A stretch of 64,000 nt of DNA, from NCBI GenBank assembly GCA_041917755.1, contig JAYRWY010000011.1:62001-126000 (forward strand). The letters run 5' to 3'. Positions 45,206 through 54,470 of this stretch are shown here, piece after piece. Made by a program: the position numbers and the translations under genes. The notes below the pieces were generated by a model that worked only from the letters and a program-made list of their open reading frames with translations, was not told where the DNA came from and ran no database searches. Numbering within the stretch: the stretch's first letter is position 1; each line of letters starts with the position of its first letter. The DNA comes from RGZA01 sp041917755. GTDB taxonomy: Bacteria > Pseudomonadota > Alphaproteobacteria > UBA9219 > RGZA01.

Positions 45206-45364
45206 CTAGGTGTGCTTTATTAAAAAAGCAGCCATCAATGAAAGCAGCACTATCACGCTGATAACGCCAACTGCTGCAGCTTTAGTAAAGGTCGACCAAA
45301 GCTTTTTGCCGTCTTCAACCATCGGCTTTAATTGTTGCTCAGTTGGCTGTGCATGTGAACTCAT
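45206..45364 (-). CDS. 52-residue single-pass membrane protein, aa3 oxidase subunit IV-like
   Basis: This gene is too short for usual gene tracks. An ATG with a GGAGGAT ribosome site opens 52 codons ending in TAG. The N-terminal half is polar (residues 1-28) and the C-terminal half is a single hydrophobic helix (AAAVGVISVIVLLSLMAAFL). This is the layout of the small subunit IV of alphaproteobacterial aa3-type cytochrome oxidases, though sequence similarity is slight. It lies 39 bp after purN and one base before ELM1, so it probably belongs to the purM-purN-ELM1 transcript. Confidence 0.7.
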   Translation of the reverse strand: MSSHAQPTEQQLKPMVEDGKKLWSTFTKAAAVGVISVIVLLSLMAAFLIKHT

Positions 45365-45403
45365 GATATCCTCCAAATTTTAAAGAGCCATTTTTCTAGA
45401 TAG

Positions 45404-46054
45404 TTATGCAGGATTCAAGAGGCCTTTTGGCGCAATAGAATCTGTGTGCTTTCTGATTATTTTACCGTCTTTATAGGCAACATCGCCCTGAGCAATCAAC
45501 TTGACTGCATATGGATATGCCTGATGCTCATAGCTCAGTACCCGTGCCGCCAGGCTATCTGCCGTATCATTTGCAAGAATTGGTACCGCCGCCTGCACAA
45601 TCATTGCGCCCGCATCCACCTCTTCTTCAACGTAATGAACAGTACATCCGGAAAACAATGCCCCGGCATCCAACGCCCGCTGATGGGTGTGCAATCCGGG
45701 AAATGACGGCAATAACGATGGATGAATATTAATCATCCGCCCGCGCCACTTATTAATCAGATACGGCGATATGATACGCATGAAGCCTGCATTGCATATG
45801 AGTTCAACACCAGCTTTCTGATGCGCTTCATCCAATGCAATTTCAAACGCCTCTCGTGTGGCATATACTTTGTGGGGTATGGTGAGTGTTGGAATTCCTG
45901 CGGCCTTGGCTTTATTCAATCCCTCTACTTCAGGGATATTTGAAATCACCAACACGATTTCAGCGGGAAAGTTTTTATCTGTGCAAGCATCAATCAATGC
46001 CTGCAGATTACTTCCGCGCCCTGAAATTTGTACGCCGAGCTTTAGTTTGCGCAT
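45404..46054 (-). CDS. purN: phosphoribosylglycinamide formyltransferase
   Basis: The 216-residue GAR transformylase uses 10-formyl-THF in purine synthesis. The ISGRGSNLQALID phosphate-binding loop, the active-site Asn and His in NIHPSLLPSFPGLHTHQRA and the VEEEVDAGAMIVQA segment are intact. It overlaps purM by 13 bases, the usual arrangement, and supplies the step before FGAM synthesis. Confidence 0.95.
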   Translation of the reverse strand: MRKLKLGVQISGRGSNLQALIDACTDKNFPAEIVLVISNIPEVEGLNKAKAAGIPTLTIPHKVYATREAFEIALDEAHQKAGVELICNAGFMRIISPYLINKWRGRMINIHPSLLPSFPGLHTHQRALDAGALFSGCTVHYVEEEVDAGAMIVQAAVPILANDTADSLAARVLSYEHQAYPYAVKLIAQGDVAYKDGKIIRKHTDSIAPKGLLNPA

Positions 46055-47130
46055 AACGCCTCAATTTTTTCAAAACGCATTTGCTCGTCTGTTGTGCCGC
46101 GCGCTTCCACTTTACCAATAACAACATTGTCTACACCGGCAGCACTCAGATTGGCTTGCGCCTTTGCTGCATTTTCTGCAGCCACCACAACGACCATCCC
46201 AATACCGCAGTTAAACGTACGCACCATTTCTTGAGCAGGGATTTTACCTTCTGATGCCAACCATTTGAATACAGGCGGCAACCCCCATGATGTACAATTA
46301 ATGGTAACGCCCAAACCATCTGGTAAAACGCGCGGAATATTTTCAAGTAATCCGCCACCGGTAATGTGCGCCATCGCATGAACAGAAACTACCTTACATA
46401 ACGCCAATAATGGCTTTACGTAAATGCGTGTTGGGCGAAGCAATGCCTCGCCAAGTGAAACTGTTTTTTCAAATGGCGCAGGCTTCATATAGTCATGACC
46501 ACCGTCTTTGACAATTTTGCGCACCAGTGAATAGCCATTACTGTGCACACCATTGGACATCAAACCGATAACAACATCTCCGGCTTTTACATCTTTACCG
46601 GTGATGACTTCGTCACGCTCAACCGCACCAACAGAAAAACCGGCAAGGTCATAATCATGTTCGGCATAAAGTCCTGGCAATTCTGCCGTCTCGCCGCCAA
46701 CCAGTGCAGCGCCTGCTTGTCTGCATCCTTCGGCCACGCTGGCAATCACACGCTCAGCCACATCGACATTCAGTTTTCCGCACGCATAATAATCCAGAAA
46801 GAACAACGGCTCCGCACGGCTTACAACCAAATCATTCACGCACATCGCCACACAATCAATGCCGATGCCATCGTGCAATCCGGTCTCCAATGCAATTTTC
46901 AGTTTTGTACCCACGCCGTCGTTGCTGCTGACGATTAATGGGTCTTTGTATCCCGTTGCCTTGATGTCAAAAAAGGCACCAAAGCCACCCAACCCGGCAT
47001 CTGCCCCGCGACGCGCCGTAGATTTTGCATGTGGCTTAATCCTACGAACTAGCTCATTTCCAGCATCGATATTAACGCCGGCTTTGGCATAAGCATCTTG
47101 AGGTGCGCCTTTGGGGTTGGGGCTTGTCAT
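46042..47130 (-). CDS. purM: phosphoribosylformylglycinamidine cyclo-ligase
   Basis: AIR synthetase of 362 residues from the ATG at 47130. That start has an AGGA site and precedes the family's DAYAKAGVNIDAG opening; a longer frame to 47163 has no support. The VSSNDGVGTKLKIA, CVAMCVNDLV and VGGETAELPG blocks are intact. It heads the purM-purN operon and is divergent from the DUF2066 gene. Confidence 0.95.
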   Translation of the reverse strand: MTSPNPKGAPQDAYAKAGVNIDAGNELVRRIKPHAKSTARRGADAGLGGFGAFFDIKATGYKDPLIVSSNDGVGTKLKIALETGLHDGIGIDCVAMCVNDLVVSRAEPLFFLDYYACGKLNVDVAERVIASVAEGCRQAGAALVGGETAELPGLYAEHDYDLAGFSVGAVERDEVITGKDVKAGDVVIGLMSNGVHSNGYSLVRKIVKDGGHDYMKPAPFEKTVSLGEALLRPTRIYVKPLLALCKVVSVHAMAHITGGGLLENIPRVLPDGLGVTINCTSWGLPPVFKWLASEGKIPAQEMVRTFNCGIGMVVVVAAENAAKAQANLSAAGVDNVVIGKVEARGTTDEQMRFEKIEALCAN

Positions 47131-47208
47131 GGTTGTCCTGTTATAATTACTAGAAATTGCCACAAACTTAGATATGATAAGTGCCTCTTTTACCTAAGGT
47201 TGTGACTT

Positions 47209-48819
47209 TTGCCAATGCTACGTTTTACCTTCATTTTTCTGCTGTTTTTACTGGCTCCCATGACGGGGGCTGGGCTTGCTCATGCAGCATCCACCTCTCC
47301 GCTGCCTACCGTTTCTTCTGCTCCGGCCAACACTGCGCCGGCGGCTAAAGCTGTGCCCGTACCAAAAGATGCCCCAGTGCCAGCAGCAGTTTCAAAAATT
47401 GAACCTGCAGTAAGCGATACCTCGAATGGCGAAGTTTCAACCGATGATCCCTATACCGTACACGGCGTAAAAGTTGATGTCACGGCAGAAACGTCCATGA
47501 AGGCACGCGATAAGGCGTTCACCCTTGGTCAACAAACAGCATTTTTGGCGCTCGCCAAAAGTTTGACCGATGATGAAAAAATAAAAATGTACGATGAAGC
47601 GCAAATTGCAAAACTGGTAAAAAGTTTTGAAGTTGAATCCGAACGCGCGTCCGGAACGCGTTACTCGGCGACACTGACCTATCACTTCAAACCTCAGGCA
47701 ACTGCTGCACTACTTGGCAAAAATGGCATTGAGGTATCCGATGATCCATATAACAGACCCAAAAAGCGTGATGGCATTGAAGCTCTCAGCGCAACCACCA
47801 TGCCACCTGAACGCATACTGATTTTGCCTATCTTGCGTGCCCCTGACCGCAGTATTCTATGGGAAGAAAAAACGCCGTGGCACCGCGCATGGGATTATGT
47901 CCTTTCCGATAGACCCGCGCCTGATTTGATTATACCAGAAGGCACCGTTGAAGATGTTGGCGCCATTAACGCCAATGAAGCGTTGGCAGGCCTCAACCTC
48001 CCACTCACGCGTATCATGCGTAAATATCAAGCGCGCGGAGCTTTGGTTGCAGTATTGATGGCCAACAACAACATGCCCCAATCTAACCAGACTCTATCTG
48101 TTCAACTTGCACGCTTTGATGTTCAAGGAAAAATGTTAGGTACCATTGTTATGCCGGTTCCTGCACAACCAAACCGGAAAGATATGGAATGGCTGCAAGC
48201 GAGCGTCATGAACTCGATAAACGCATGGCGGGATAATGTTGCTAAAACCTCGCAGCAGCCGATTGTGACTACTCAAAATGTGACAGGCGTAAATAGCCCC
48301 ACAACAACGACTGCAACGGCGCCTACGGCTGGGCAGTTCCTTCGCGTGATGCTGACGGTGCCTTTTGCAAACATGGAAGAATGGGCAGCCAAGCGCGAAG
48401 CATTGCAAGGCGTACCAGGCATCGCCAATCTTGAAGTATTGCGCATGAACCGCTATCGCGCGGTTGTGCAAATTGATTACAGTGGCGCACAGTCACAGCT
48501 TGACCAGGCCCTGACCACACGCAACATGCAAATCATGCCAACCAACCCGCCCGATGGCACATATATGTTAAGCAGCACTGGCCAACCCCAAGTGATTAAT
48601 GGCGCCACTGGTCAACCTGTATTCAGAACGGTTTACCCAACTCAACCCCAAGGCCAAGCCCCTCAAATGGCACCCGGACAAATGGTTCCAGGACAGATGG
48701 TTCCAGGGCAAATCCCGCCAGCTCAAATTCAACCCGTTGGTCAACCCGAATTGCTGCCAGACCAACAACAAGATATCCAAATCCAAGACCCCAATGACAA
48801 TCAACGTTTCCAACAATAA
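47209..48819 (+). CDS. DUF2066 secreted protein with Pro/Gln-rich tail
   Basis: The 536-residue protein has a signal peptide (FIFLLFLLAPMTGAGLAHA), a Pro/Ala linker, and a DUF2066-type region around residues 90-160 (KARDKAFTLGQQTAFLALAK, then VKSFEVESERASGTRY). A middle alpha/beta region and a C-terminal ~70 residues rich in Pro, Gln and Gly (GQMVPGQ repeats) follow. Function is unknown. The frame opens at a TTG; an ATG two codons later (47215) is also possible, but the AAGG site is better spaced for the TTG. It begins a plus-strand series with the permease and hdaA. Confidence 0.8.
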   Translation: MPMLRFTFIFLLFLLAPMTGAGLAHAASTSPLPTVSSAPANTAPAAKAVPVPKDAPVPAAVSKIEPAVSDTSNGEVSTDDPYTVHGVKVDVTAETSMKARDKAFTLGQQTAFLALAKSLTDDEKIKMYDEAQIAKLVKSFEVESERASGTRYSATLTYHFKPQATAALLGKNGIEVSDDPYNRPKKRDGIEALSATTMPPERILILPILRAPDRSILWEEKTPWHRAWDYVLSDRPAPDLIIPEGTVEDVGAINANEALAGLNLPLTRIMRKYQARGALVAVLMANNNMPQSNQTLSVQLARFDVQGKMLGTIVMPVPAQPNRKDMEWLQASVMNSINAWRDNVAKTSQQPIVTTQNVTGVNSPTTTTATAPTAGQFLRVMLTVPFANMEEWAAKREALQGVPGIANLEVLRMNRYRAVVQIDYSGAQSQLDQALTTRNMQIMPTNPPDGTYMLSSTGQPQVINGATGQPVFRTVYPTQPQGQAPQMAPGQMVPGQMVPGQIPPAQIQPVGQPELLPDQQQDIQIQDPNDNQRFQQ

Positions 48820-48837
48820 TTATCGAACGCACCCTGC

Positions 48838-49923
48838 ATGACTTACCAACAACCACAATCTGATTATCACGTACGGTTTTGGCTACTCGCTATTCTGGCT
48901 TTTTGTGCCATCTTGTGGTTGCTTTCAGGCGTACTCACTCCCTTTGTGCTGGCATTGGCTATTGCCTATTTTCTTAATCCCATCGTCAGCGCAATGTGTA
49001 AAATTGGTGCGCCACGCTGGCTTGGTGCATCAATTGTGCTGTTATTATTTATTTCCTTAATAACCACCGCAACGCTTTTGCTGTCACCAATTATCCAAGC
49101 TCAGGTCATCGAACTCGTCCATTCATTGCCGGGCTATGTCGATACCCTGCAAAAGGAATTATGGCCACGGTTAAAAGATGTTCTGGAACATGTCCCAACC
49201 GTAGACATGGCAAAACTGCAAGATGCATTTAGCCAATATGGAAATGACATCGTTAAATTTTTAGGACAATTCCTGGGGCAAGTCGTTACTGGCTCCATGG
49301 CGTTGCTTGATATTTTAGCACTGATTGTACTAACGCCCGTTGTTGCATTTTATCTCATGCGTGACTGGACCAAAATGCTATCCAAGGTGAATGGTTATCT
49401 GCCCGTCCGTCATGCGCCCACTATTCGTAGGGAACTCAACAATATTGATAGCATGATTGCAGGCTTTATCCGCGGGCAAGCGATGGTCAGTCTGGCTCTG
49501 GCTACCTATTACAGCATCGCGCTCAGCCTTGCTGGACTGAAATATGGCATGGTGATTGGCCTCATCAGTGGCTTTTTATCCTTCATCCCCATTGTCGGAA
49601 CACTCACCGGCATTATCGCCAGCTTGATCATGGCGTTTATTCAATTTGACACAGCCGGCGAGATAGCGATAGTCGCCGGAATATTTGCATTTGCCCAAAT
49701 TCTTGACGGCTATTTCCTCACACCCAAACTGGTTGGCGACCGTGTTGGCCTACATCCCGTCTGGATTATCTTTTCGGTTCTGGCTGGTGGCAAATTATTG
49801 GGCTTATTGGGTGTGATTGTTGCCGTTCCTTTTGCTGGCACCATCGCCATTCTTATCCGTCTGGGCTTGCGCCAATACCGTCGTAGCAAGTATTTTAGCC
49901 CCATCCCATCATCAGGTCATTAA
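48838..49923 (+). CDS. AI-2E family permease (PerM/YhhT-like)
   Basis: The 361-residue membrane protein has about eight hydrophobic segments, with the family's SGFLSFIPIVGTLTG and LGVIVAVPFAGTIAI segments near the C-terminus. The family includes autoinducer-2 exporters and Na+/H+ antiporters, so the substrate is undefined. Its position just before hdaA is a conserved alphaproteobacterial pair, three bases apart from the next ATG. Confidence 0.9.
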   Translation: MTYQQPQSDYHVRFWLLAILAFCAILWLLSGVLTPFVLALAIAYFLNPIVSAMCKIGAPRWLGASIVLLLFISLITTATLLLSPIIQAQVIELVHSLPGYVDTLQKELWPRLKDVLEHVPTVDMAKLQDAFSQYGNDIVKFLGQFLGQVVTGSMALLDILALIVLTPVVAFYLMRDWTKMLSKVNGYLPVRHAPTIRRELNNIDSMIAGFIRGQAMVSLALATYYSIALSLAGLKYGMVIGLISGFLSFIPIVGTLTGIIASLIMAFIQFDTAGEIAIVAGIFAFAQILDGYFLTPKLVGDRVGLHPVWIIFSVLAGGKLLGLLGVIVAVPFAGTIAILIRLGLRQYRRSKYFSPIPSSGH

Positions 49924-49926
49924 TTG

Positions 49927-50586
49927 ATGTGCGCTCAGAAAAATCCTTCTGTGCAAATTCCGCTTGCCTTGCCTGTTGATCCCAGCATGGGCGAAGAAGA
50001 TTTTCTAATAACCCCCAGCAATCAAATTGCTGCCAGCTTCTTGGGCGGCGCGGATGTTGCACTGTTACTTGGTGCAAAGGGAACAGGTAAAAGTCATTTG
50101 GCGCGTATCTGGCAACAACGCTACAAAGCACAATTATTCAATATCACGCAAACCGCTATTGCAGCTCTATCTGGCGCTGTACTGTGGGAGGATGCAGACC
50201 GCACGCTATGGGATGCTGGCACACAGGAAACCGCGTTTCATTTGCTCAACACCATTAAAGAAAAACGTATCCCGCTACTTATTACTGCAACCACCCCGCC
50301 CAGCCAATGGCCATTAACATTAGCAGATTTACGTTCGCGCTTACTGGCATTGCCCGTTGCCCAAATCGACATGCCAGATGATATGTTGGTCGCAGGATTA
50401 TTGCTAAAACATTTCAAGGATAGGCAACTGCGCGTTAGTGAAGAAGTACTGAATTTCATTATTACGCGTATAGCGCGCGACGGCGCGATCATCGAACAAA
50501 CCGTCAGACAGCTAGACGAGCAATCGTTGGCGCATAACCGCGCCATCACCATACCGCTTGTAAAAACAGTACTGGATGCTGGTTAA
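49927..50586 (+). CDS. hdaA: DnaA regulatory inactivator homologue HdaA
   Basis: The 219-residue AAA+ protein has a Walker A GAKGTGKSHLARIW and a Walker B-like WEDAD. Its length and its lack of the DnaA domain I and IV place it with Hda-type proteins that stimulate ATP hydrolysis by DnaA with the sliding clamp. The N-terminal QIPLALPV resembles the clamp-binding motif of Hda. The position after an AI-2E permease gene supports the call. It ends convergently, four bases into the COG0523 gene. Confidence 0.87.
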   Translation: MCAQKNPSVQIPLALPVDPSMGEEDFLITPSNQIAASFLGGADVALLLGAKGTGKSHLARIWQQRYKAQLFNITQTAIAALSGAVLWEDADRTLWDAGTQETAFHLLNTIKEKRIPLLITATTPPSQWPLTLADLRSRLLALPVAQIDMPDDMLVAGLLLKHFKDRQLRVSEEVLNFIITRIARDGAIIEQTVRQLDEQSLAHNRAITIPLVKTVLDAG

Positions 50587-51644
50587 GCCGCGCAGGCCGC
50601 AAAACCTTTTTGTAATTCATTCACTGGCAAATCACGGCCAATAAATACCAATCGGCTATTTTTATTCTCATTAGCTTTCCACGGGCGTTGGAAGCCGCCT
50701 TCCTTGACCATGTGCACGGCTTGGAAAACAAAACGATCATTCTGACCAGCTAAATTTAATATGCCTTTTGAACGCAAGATATTTTGACCGTTATTAGCCA
50801 ACACATCGCTAATCCACGCATCAAATTTGTCTGTATCAAGCGGCTTATCGCTTTGTAATGAAATGCTGCTGATCCCTTCATAATGGGTATGCGTTTCTTC
50901 ATGTTGATGATGCTCATGGGTATGCTCATGCGCATGATCATGTCCGCAATGCTCATCATGTACGTGGCCTTCTTCATGGGAATGGTTGCATAAAAAATGC
51001 GGATCAGCTTCTAAAATACGGCTTAGATCAAATGCACCGCGGTTTAGAATTTTATCCAATGCAATACTGGAACGCTCAGTGCGATAAATTGGCGCAAAAC
51101 GGTTAATAATCTTGATAGTATTTTCCAGTTCAGCCAATGCTTTGGCATCCACCAAATCCGTTTTATTGAGCAAGATAACATCCGCAAATGCAATTTGCTC
51201 CACGGCTTCTTTGCTATCATTCAGTCGGGCAGACAAATGCTTGGCATCCACCACTGTCACCACCGCATCCAGCTTCGTGCGTCGAGCCACATCTTCATCA
51301 ACAAAGAATGTTTGAGCAACAGGCGCAGGGTCCGCAAGCCCTGTGGTCTCAACAATAATCCCGTCAAAGCTACCCTTACGCTTCATCAGATTGCTTATAA
51401 TACGAATAAGATCGCCGCGCACTGTGCAGCAGATGCAACCATTATTCATCTCGAATACTTCCTCATCACTATCGACAATCAAATCATTATCGATACCAAT
51501 TTCCCCGAACTCATTCACAATCACGGCATACTTTTTGCCGTGCGGCTCCGATAAAATACGATTTAACAAGGTCGTTTTGCCTGCACCGAGATATCCGGTC
51601 AGCACAGTTACGGGGATTTTGGTGTCAGCGACGTTTGGTTCCAT
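50583..51644 (-). CDS. COG0523 (CobW-type) GTPase with His-rich loop
   Basis: The 353-residue G3E GTPase has Walker A GYLGAGKTTLLNRI, the CxCC metal motif in NNGCICCTVRG, and NKTDLV. A loop at about residues 225-260 is extremely His-rich, with alternating HEH/HDH runs and some Glu, suggesting zinc binding. COG0523 proteins are metallochaperones for zinc, cobalt or nickel. In zinc limitation some transfer zinc to metalloenzymes. The metal here is not proven. The start is the ATG at 51644 with GGAA upstream; an in-frame ATG at 51656 is possible. Confidence 0.9.
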   Translation of the reverse strand: MEPNVADTKIPVTVLTGYLGAGKTTLLNRILSEPHGKKYAVIVNEFGEIGIDNDLIVDSDEEVFEMNNGCICCTVRGDLIRIISNLMKRKGSFDGIIVETTGLADPAPVAQTFFVDEDVARRTKLDAVVTVVDAKHLSARLNDSKEAVEQIAFADVILLNKTDLVDAKALAELENTIKIINRFAPIYRTERSSIALDKILNRGAFDLSRILEADPHFLCNHSHEEGHVHDEHCGHDHAHEHTHEHHQHEETHTHYEGISSISLQSDKPLDTDKFDAWISDVLANNGQNILRSKGILNLAGQNDRFVFQAVHMVKEGGFQRPWKANENKNSRLVFIGRDLPVNELQKGFAACAA

Positions 51645-51733
51645 GACGAATTCCATATTTTATATAGATTAGATGGGTTCTTTCTCATACAATCCGCCTA
51701 TTAAGTCTAGTGTTATTAGAGAGCATTTCAACT

Positions 51734-52825
51734 ATGTCACAAACTATCCTTGTTGCAGGCGGCGCCGGATATATCGGTAGTCATTTTTGCAAGTTGGCAG
51801 CTGAAAAGGGCTACACGCCTATCACCATTGACCGGCTGACCAGCCCATCGCCGCGCGTGGAGGCATTCCGCCGTGCCAGCGTACAATGGGGCCCGCTTGA
51901 AGTTGCTGATATTGGCGATACAGACACAGTACTTGGCATTATAAAAAAATATAAACCTGTTGCCGCCATCTGTTTTGCATCACTTATTGATGTTGCTGAA
52001 TCCGTCGCCAATCCAGAAATGTATTGGGAAAATAATTTTTACAAAGTAATGCGTTTTTTTAAAACGCTCGAGCACGGCAATCTGCGTCATGTTGTTTTTT
52101 CATCCACGGCAGCAGTATATGGCAACCCCATTGAGGCGCGCCCATTGACAGAAGACGATATGCTTGCCCCCATCAATCCCTATGGCATGACCAAACTTGC
52201 ATGCGAAATTACCCTCCAAGGTCTATCTAATCGTCTGGAAGCATCCGATGCGTTTATTGATGAACTGAGCAAACGCGCCCTTAGTCTTGATTACGCCTAT
52301 CCTGAATTGCGCATCTCGTTATTTCCATGCCTAAAGAGTGTTATCTTCCGTTATTTCAATGCAGCCGGCGCTGATAAATCTGCCGCTATAGGAGAAATGC
52401 ATGAGCCAGAAACTCATCTTATTCCCAATACCATACTGGCGGCTCAAGGCGCGCGTGGAACACCATTCACATTAAACGGAACAGATTACGCAACGCCGGA
52501 CGGCACATGCGTTCGTGATTATGTGCATGTGGAAGATTTAGCACAGGCTCATATCCAAGGGCTCGAACACTTATTGGGCGGTGGTAAAAGCGATGTGTTT
52601 AACCTGGGCACTGGTCGTGGGTACAGCATCAAACAAGTCATCAGCAGCGTTAAACAGATAACCGGCAAAGATTTCATGGTTCATGAAGGTCCACGACGCA
52701 TCGGTGATCCCGCCTATCTGGTTGCAAATGCTACTAAAGCCCAGCAAGTACTTGGCTGGAAACCAACCCACAGCCTAGATGAGATTATAAATACCGCAGC
52801 TGCATTTCACAGCAAGCACGGCTAA
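51734..52825 (+). CDS. galE: UDP-glucose 4-epimerase
   Basis: The 363-residue SDR has an NAD-binding GGAGYIGSH loop, SSTAAVYG in the active-site region and YGMTKLACE with the catalytic Tyr and Lys. The FRYFNAAGAD segment is diagnostic of GalE. It supplies UDP-galactose for surface polysaccharide. The Met at 51734 is preferred to an upstream in-frame Met at 51710 because the Rossmann strand begins four residues later. The stop overlaps the queH stop, convergently, by four bases. Confidence 0.93.
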   Translation: MSQTILVAGGAGYIGSHFCKLAAEKGYTPITIDRLTSPSPRVEAFRRASVQWGPLEVADIGDTDTVLGIIKKYKPVAAICFASLIDVAESVANPEMYWENNFYKVMRFFKTLEHGNLRHVVFSSTAAVYGNPIEARPLTEDDMLAPINPYGMTKLACEITLQGLSNRLEASDAFIDELSKRALSLDYAYPELRISLFPCLKSVIFRYFNAAGADKSAAIGEMHEPETHLIPNTILAAQGARGTPFTLNGTDYATPDGTCVRDYVHVEDLAQAHIQGLEHLLGGGKSDVFNLGTGRGYSIKQVISSVKQITGKDFMVHEGPRRIGDPAYLVANATKAQQVLGWKPTHSLDEIINTAAAFHSKHG

Positions 52826-53493
52826 GCGGCATTTTCTTTAGCTGGCTCTTTGCCGTAGTACATCACGCCTAATTTGATGTTTTCTTCGCCATGCTCACGC
52901 CGACGCTTATTTGTATCGCGCAAACTATAAATGCAACCGCAATATTCCTGCTGATAAAAATGCTCACGCTTGGAAAGTTCAATCATACGCTCTGCGCCAC
53001 CTTGTTTGCGCCAGTTATAGTCCCAATATGACAACCCCTCATAACGTGCTGCGGCGCGGTGCCCACATCCGTTAATCTGGTTCATATCTTTCCAACGCGA
53101 GATACCAAGACATGAAGTAAAAAGATTAAACCCGTGTTCATGGGCATAGAGTGCAGTGCGTTCAAACCGCATATCAAAGCATTCCGTACAACGCTTACCC
53201 TTTTCTTTTTCCCACTCCATGCCCTTCACGCGCTCAAACCAATTATCGACATCATAATCGGCATCGATGAAGGGAATATTCATTTTTTTTGCAAAGCGGA
53301 TATTTTCTTGCTTGCGCAGCTCGTATTCTTCGCGGGGATGAATATTGGGGTTATAAAAATAAATCGTAATGTCCAGGCCGCTGGCCACCATCGCTTCCAT
53401 TACTTCGCCCGAACAAGGCGCGCAGCAAGAATGCAACAATACTTTATCTACACCATCTGGAATGGGCAATTTCATACGTTCAACGTTATTCAT
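52822..53493 (-). CDS. queH: epoxyqueuosine reductase QueH
   Basis: The 223-residue protein fits QueH: the N-terminal SCCAPCSG, CTECFDMR, CLGISRWKDM and a C-terminal YCGCIYSL give the cysteine sets for the iron-sulfur cluster and metal site. QueH reduces epoxyqueuosine to queuosine in tRNA, doing the job of QueG by a different fold. The preQ0 genes queF-queE-queD-queC are 8 kb to the right, so most of the pathway falls in this window. Its ATG overlaps the ogt stop by four bases. Confidence 0.93.
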   Translation of the reverse strand: MNNVERMKLPIPDGVDKVLLHSCCAPCSGEVMEAMVASGLDITIYFYNPNIHPREEYELRKQENIRFAKKMNIPFIDADYDVDNWFERVKGMEWEKEKGKRCTECFDMRFERTALYAHEHGFNLFTSCLGISRWKDMNQINGCGHRAAARYEGLSYWDYNWRKQGGAERMIELSKREHFYQQEYCGCIYSLRDTNKRRREHGEENIKLGVMYYGKEPAKENAA

Positions 53494-53975
53494 CGTGCAT
53501 CAGATTCCAGTGAGAGGAGATAGCGTTTTTTTGATAGCCCGCCGGTATATCCGCCAAGAGACCCGTCATTACTAATAACGCGGTGACAGGGAACAACAAT
53601 GCATAGTGGATTTTTGCCATTCGCTGTCCCCACTGCGCGGCACGCCTTTGGGTTACCAATCATTTCCGCAACATCTTTATAGCTTGCGGTTTTTCCAAAT
53701 GGAATTTTTGATAATGCACGCCAGACTTTTTTCTGGAATGGCGTCCCATGCGCATCAAGCGGCAAATCAAATTGCGATAACTCGCCTGCAAAATATTTTT
53801 TCAGTTGCGATTTGGCCTTTGCCAAAACTGCATCATGCGCCCCCATTGAAAGCTGCGCTTTATCAGCCACCGGCTTGTCGGCAATCCGGATACCCGTCAA
53901 CGCCTTGCCATTACCTAGCAGGGTCAATACGCCCAAAGGGCTCTCCATGGTTTGTGCGTAAGCCACTTGTTTCAT
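53490..53975 (-). CDS. ogt: methylated-DNA-protein cysteine methyltransferase
   Basis: The 161-residue suicide repair enzyme carries the acceptor-cysteine motif as VVPCHRVI, preceded by AVGTANGKNP, where Asn helps align the active Cys, and a final GGYTGGL. It removes alkyl groups from O6-guanine. It is translationally coupled to queH by a four-base overlap, a pairing that reflects transcription rather than pathway. Confidence 0.94.
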   Translation of the reverse strand: MKQVAYAQTMESPLGVLTLLGNGKALTGIRIADKPVADKAQLSMGAHDAVLAKAKSQLKKYFAGELSQFDLPLDAHGTPFQKKVWRALSKIPFGKTASYKDVAEMIGNPKACRAVGTANGKNPLCIVVPCHRVISNDGSLGGYTGGLSKKRYLLSLESDAR

Positions 53976-54147
53976 TGCCGTTTCTCCGCTTTTCGCAAAT
54001 GCGAGCTTCCAAGTTATGCAGTAAAGACTTGGCCCAAATCAACCCCATAAGCGAATAGGCTTGCCAGAGTTAAGGGTTTTGGGGTAAAAGACCATTCACG
54101 TTTGCCTTAAGACTACCGCCTAGATACTACTATCTTGCCGTACGACT

Positions 54148-54175
54148 TTGACAAACTTTTGGGGCATCTGCCCTT
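54148..54175 (+). promoter_or_regulatory. candidate promoter of the cold-shock gene
   Basis: TTGACA at 54148-54153 is a perfect -35 hexamer. The sequence 17-18 bases on (CCTTAA) is a weak -10. The 5' untranslated region to the ATG is about 35 bases with an AAGGAG ribosome site. Confidence 0.45.
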
Positions 54176-54209
54176 AAAGCAAAACTAAACTGGCAAGAAG
54201 GAGTACACT

Positions 54210-54413
54210 ATGCCATCAGGTACCGTAAAATGGTTCAACGCCCAAAAAGGTTATGGATTTATCACACCAGACGAAGGTGGCCGCGACGTGTTTGTTCACG
54301 TTACCGCTGTTGAACGCGCTGGCATGGATGGTCTTCGTGAAGGCCAAAAGATTTCATACGAAATCGCCACACAAAAAGGCAAAGAATCAGCTGTAAATCT
54401 TAAAGCTGTATAA
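54210..54413 (+). CDS. cold-shock protein (CspA family)
   Basis: The 67-residue single CSD protein has both RNA-binding motifs, KGYGFI and DVFVHVTAV, and the usual terminal strand. It acts as an RNA chaperone. An AAGGAG ribosome site precedes the ATG by six bases. A rho-independent terminator begins 23 bases past the stop. Confidence 0.95.
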   Translation: MPSGTVKWFNAQKGYGFITPDEGGRDVFVHVTAVERAGMDGLREGQKISYEIATQKGKESAVNLKAV

Positions 54414-54435
54414 GCCTTTAGAAAAGATTCTGATA

Positions 54436-54470
54436 AACTCCTCGGAACCAAAATTCCGGGGAGTTTTTTT
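54436..54470 (+). terminator. cold-shock gene terminator containing the next gene's ribosome site
   Basis: AACTCCTCGGAA and TTCCGGGGAGT pair around CCAAAA, followed by seven T. The ATG of the next gene starts at the base directly after the T-run. The GGGGAG in the 3' arm stands seven bases before it and would be its ribosome site. Confidence 0.85.

Noticed and set aside
47437..47685. 82-residue minus-strand frame opposite the DUF2066 gene
   Set aside because: Complement of a coding region with no ribosome site or recognisable domain.
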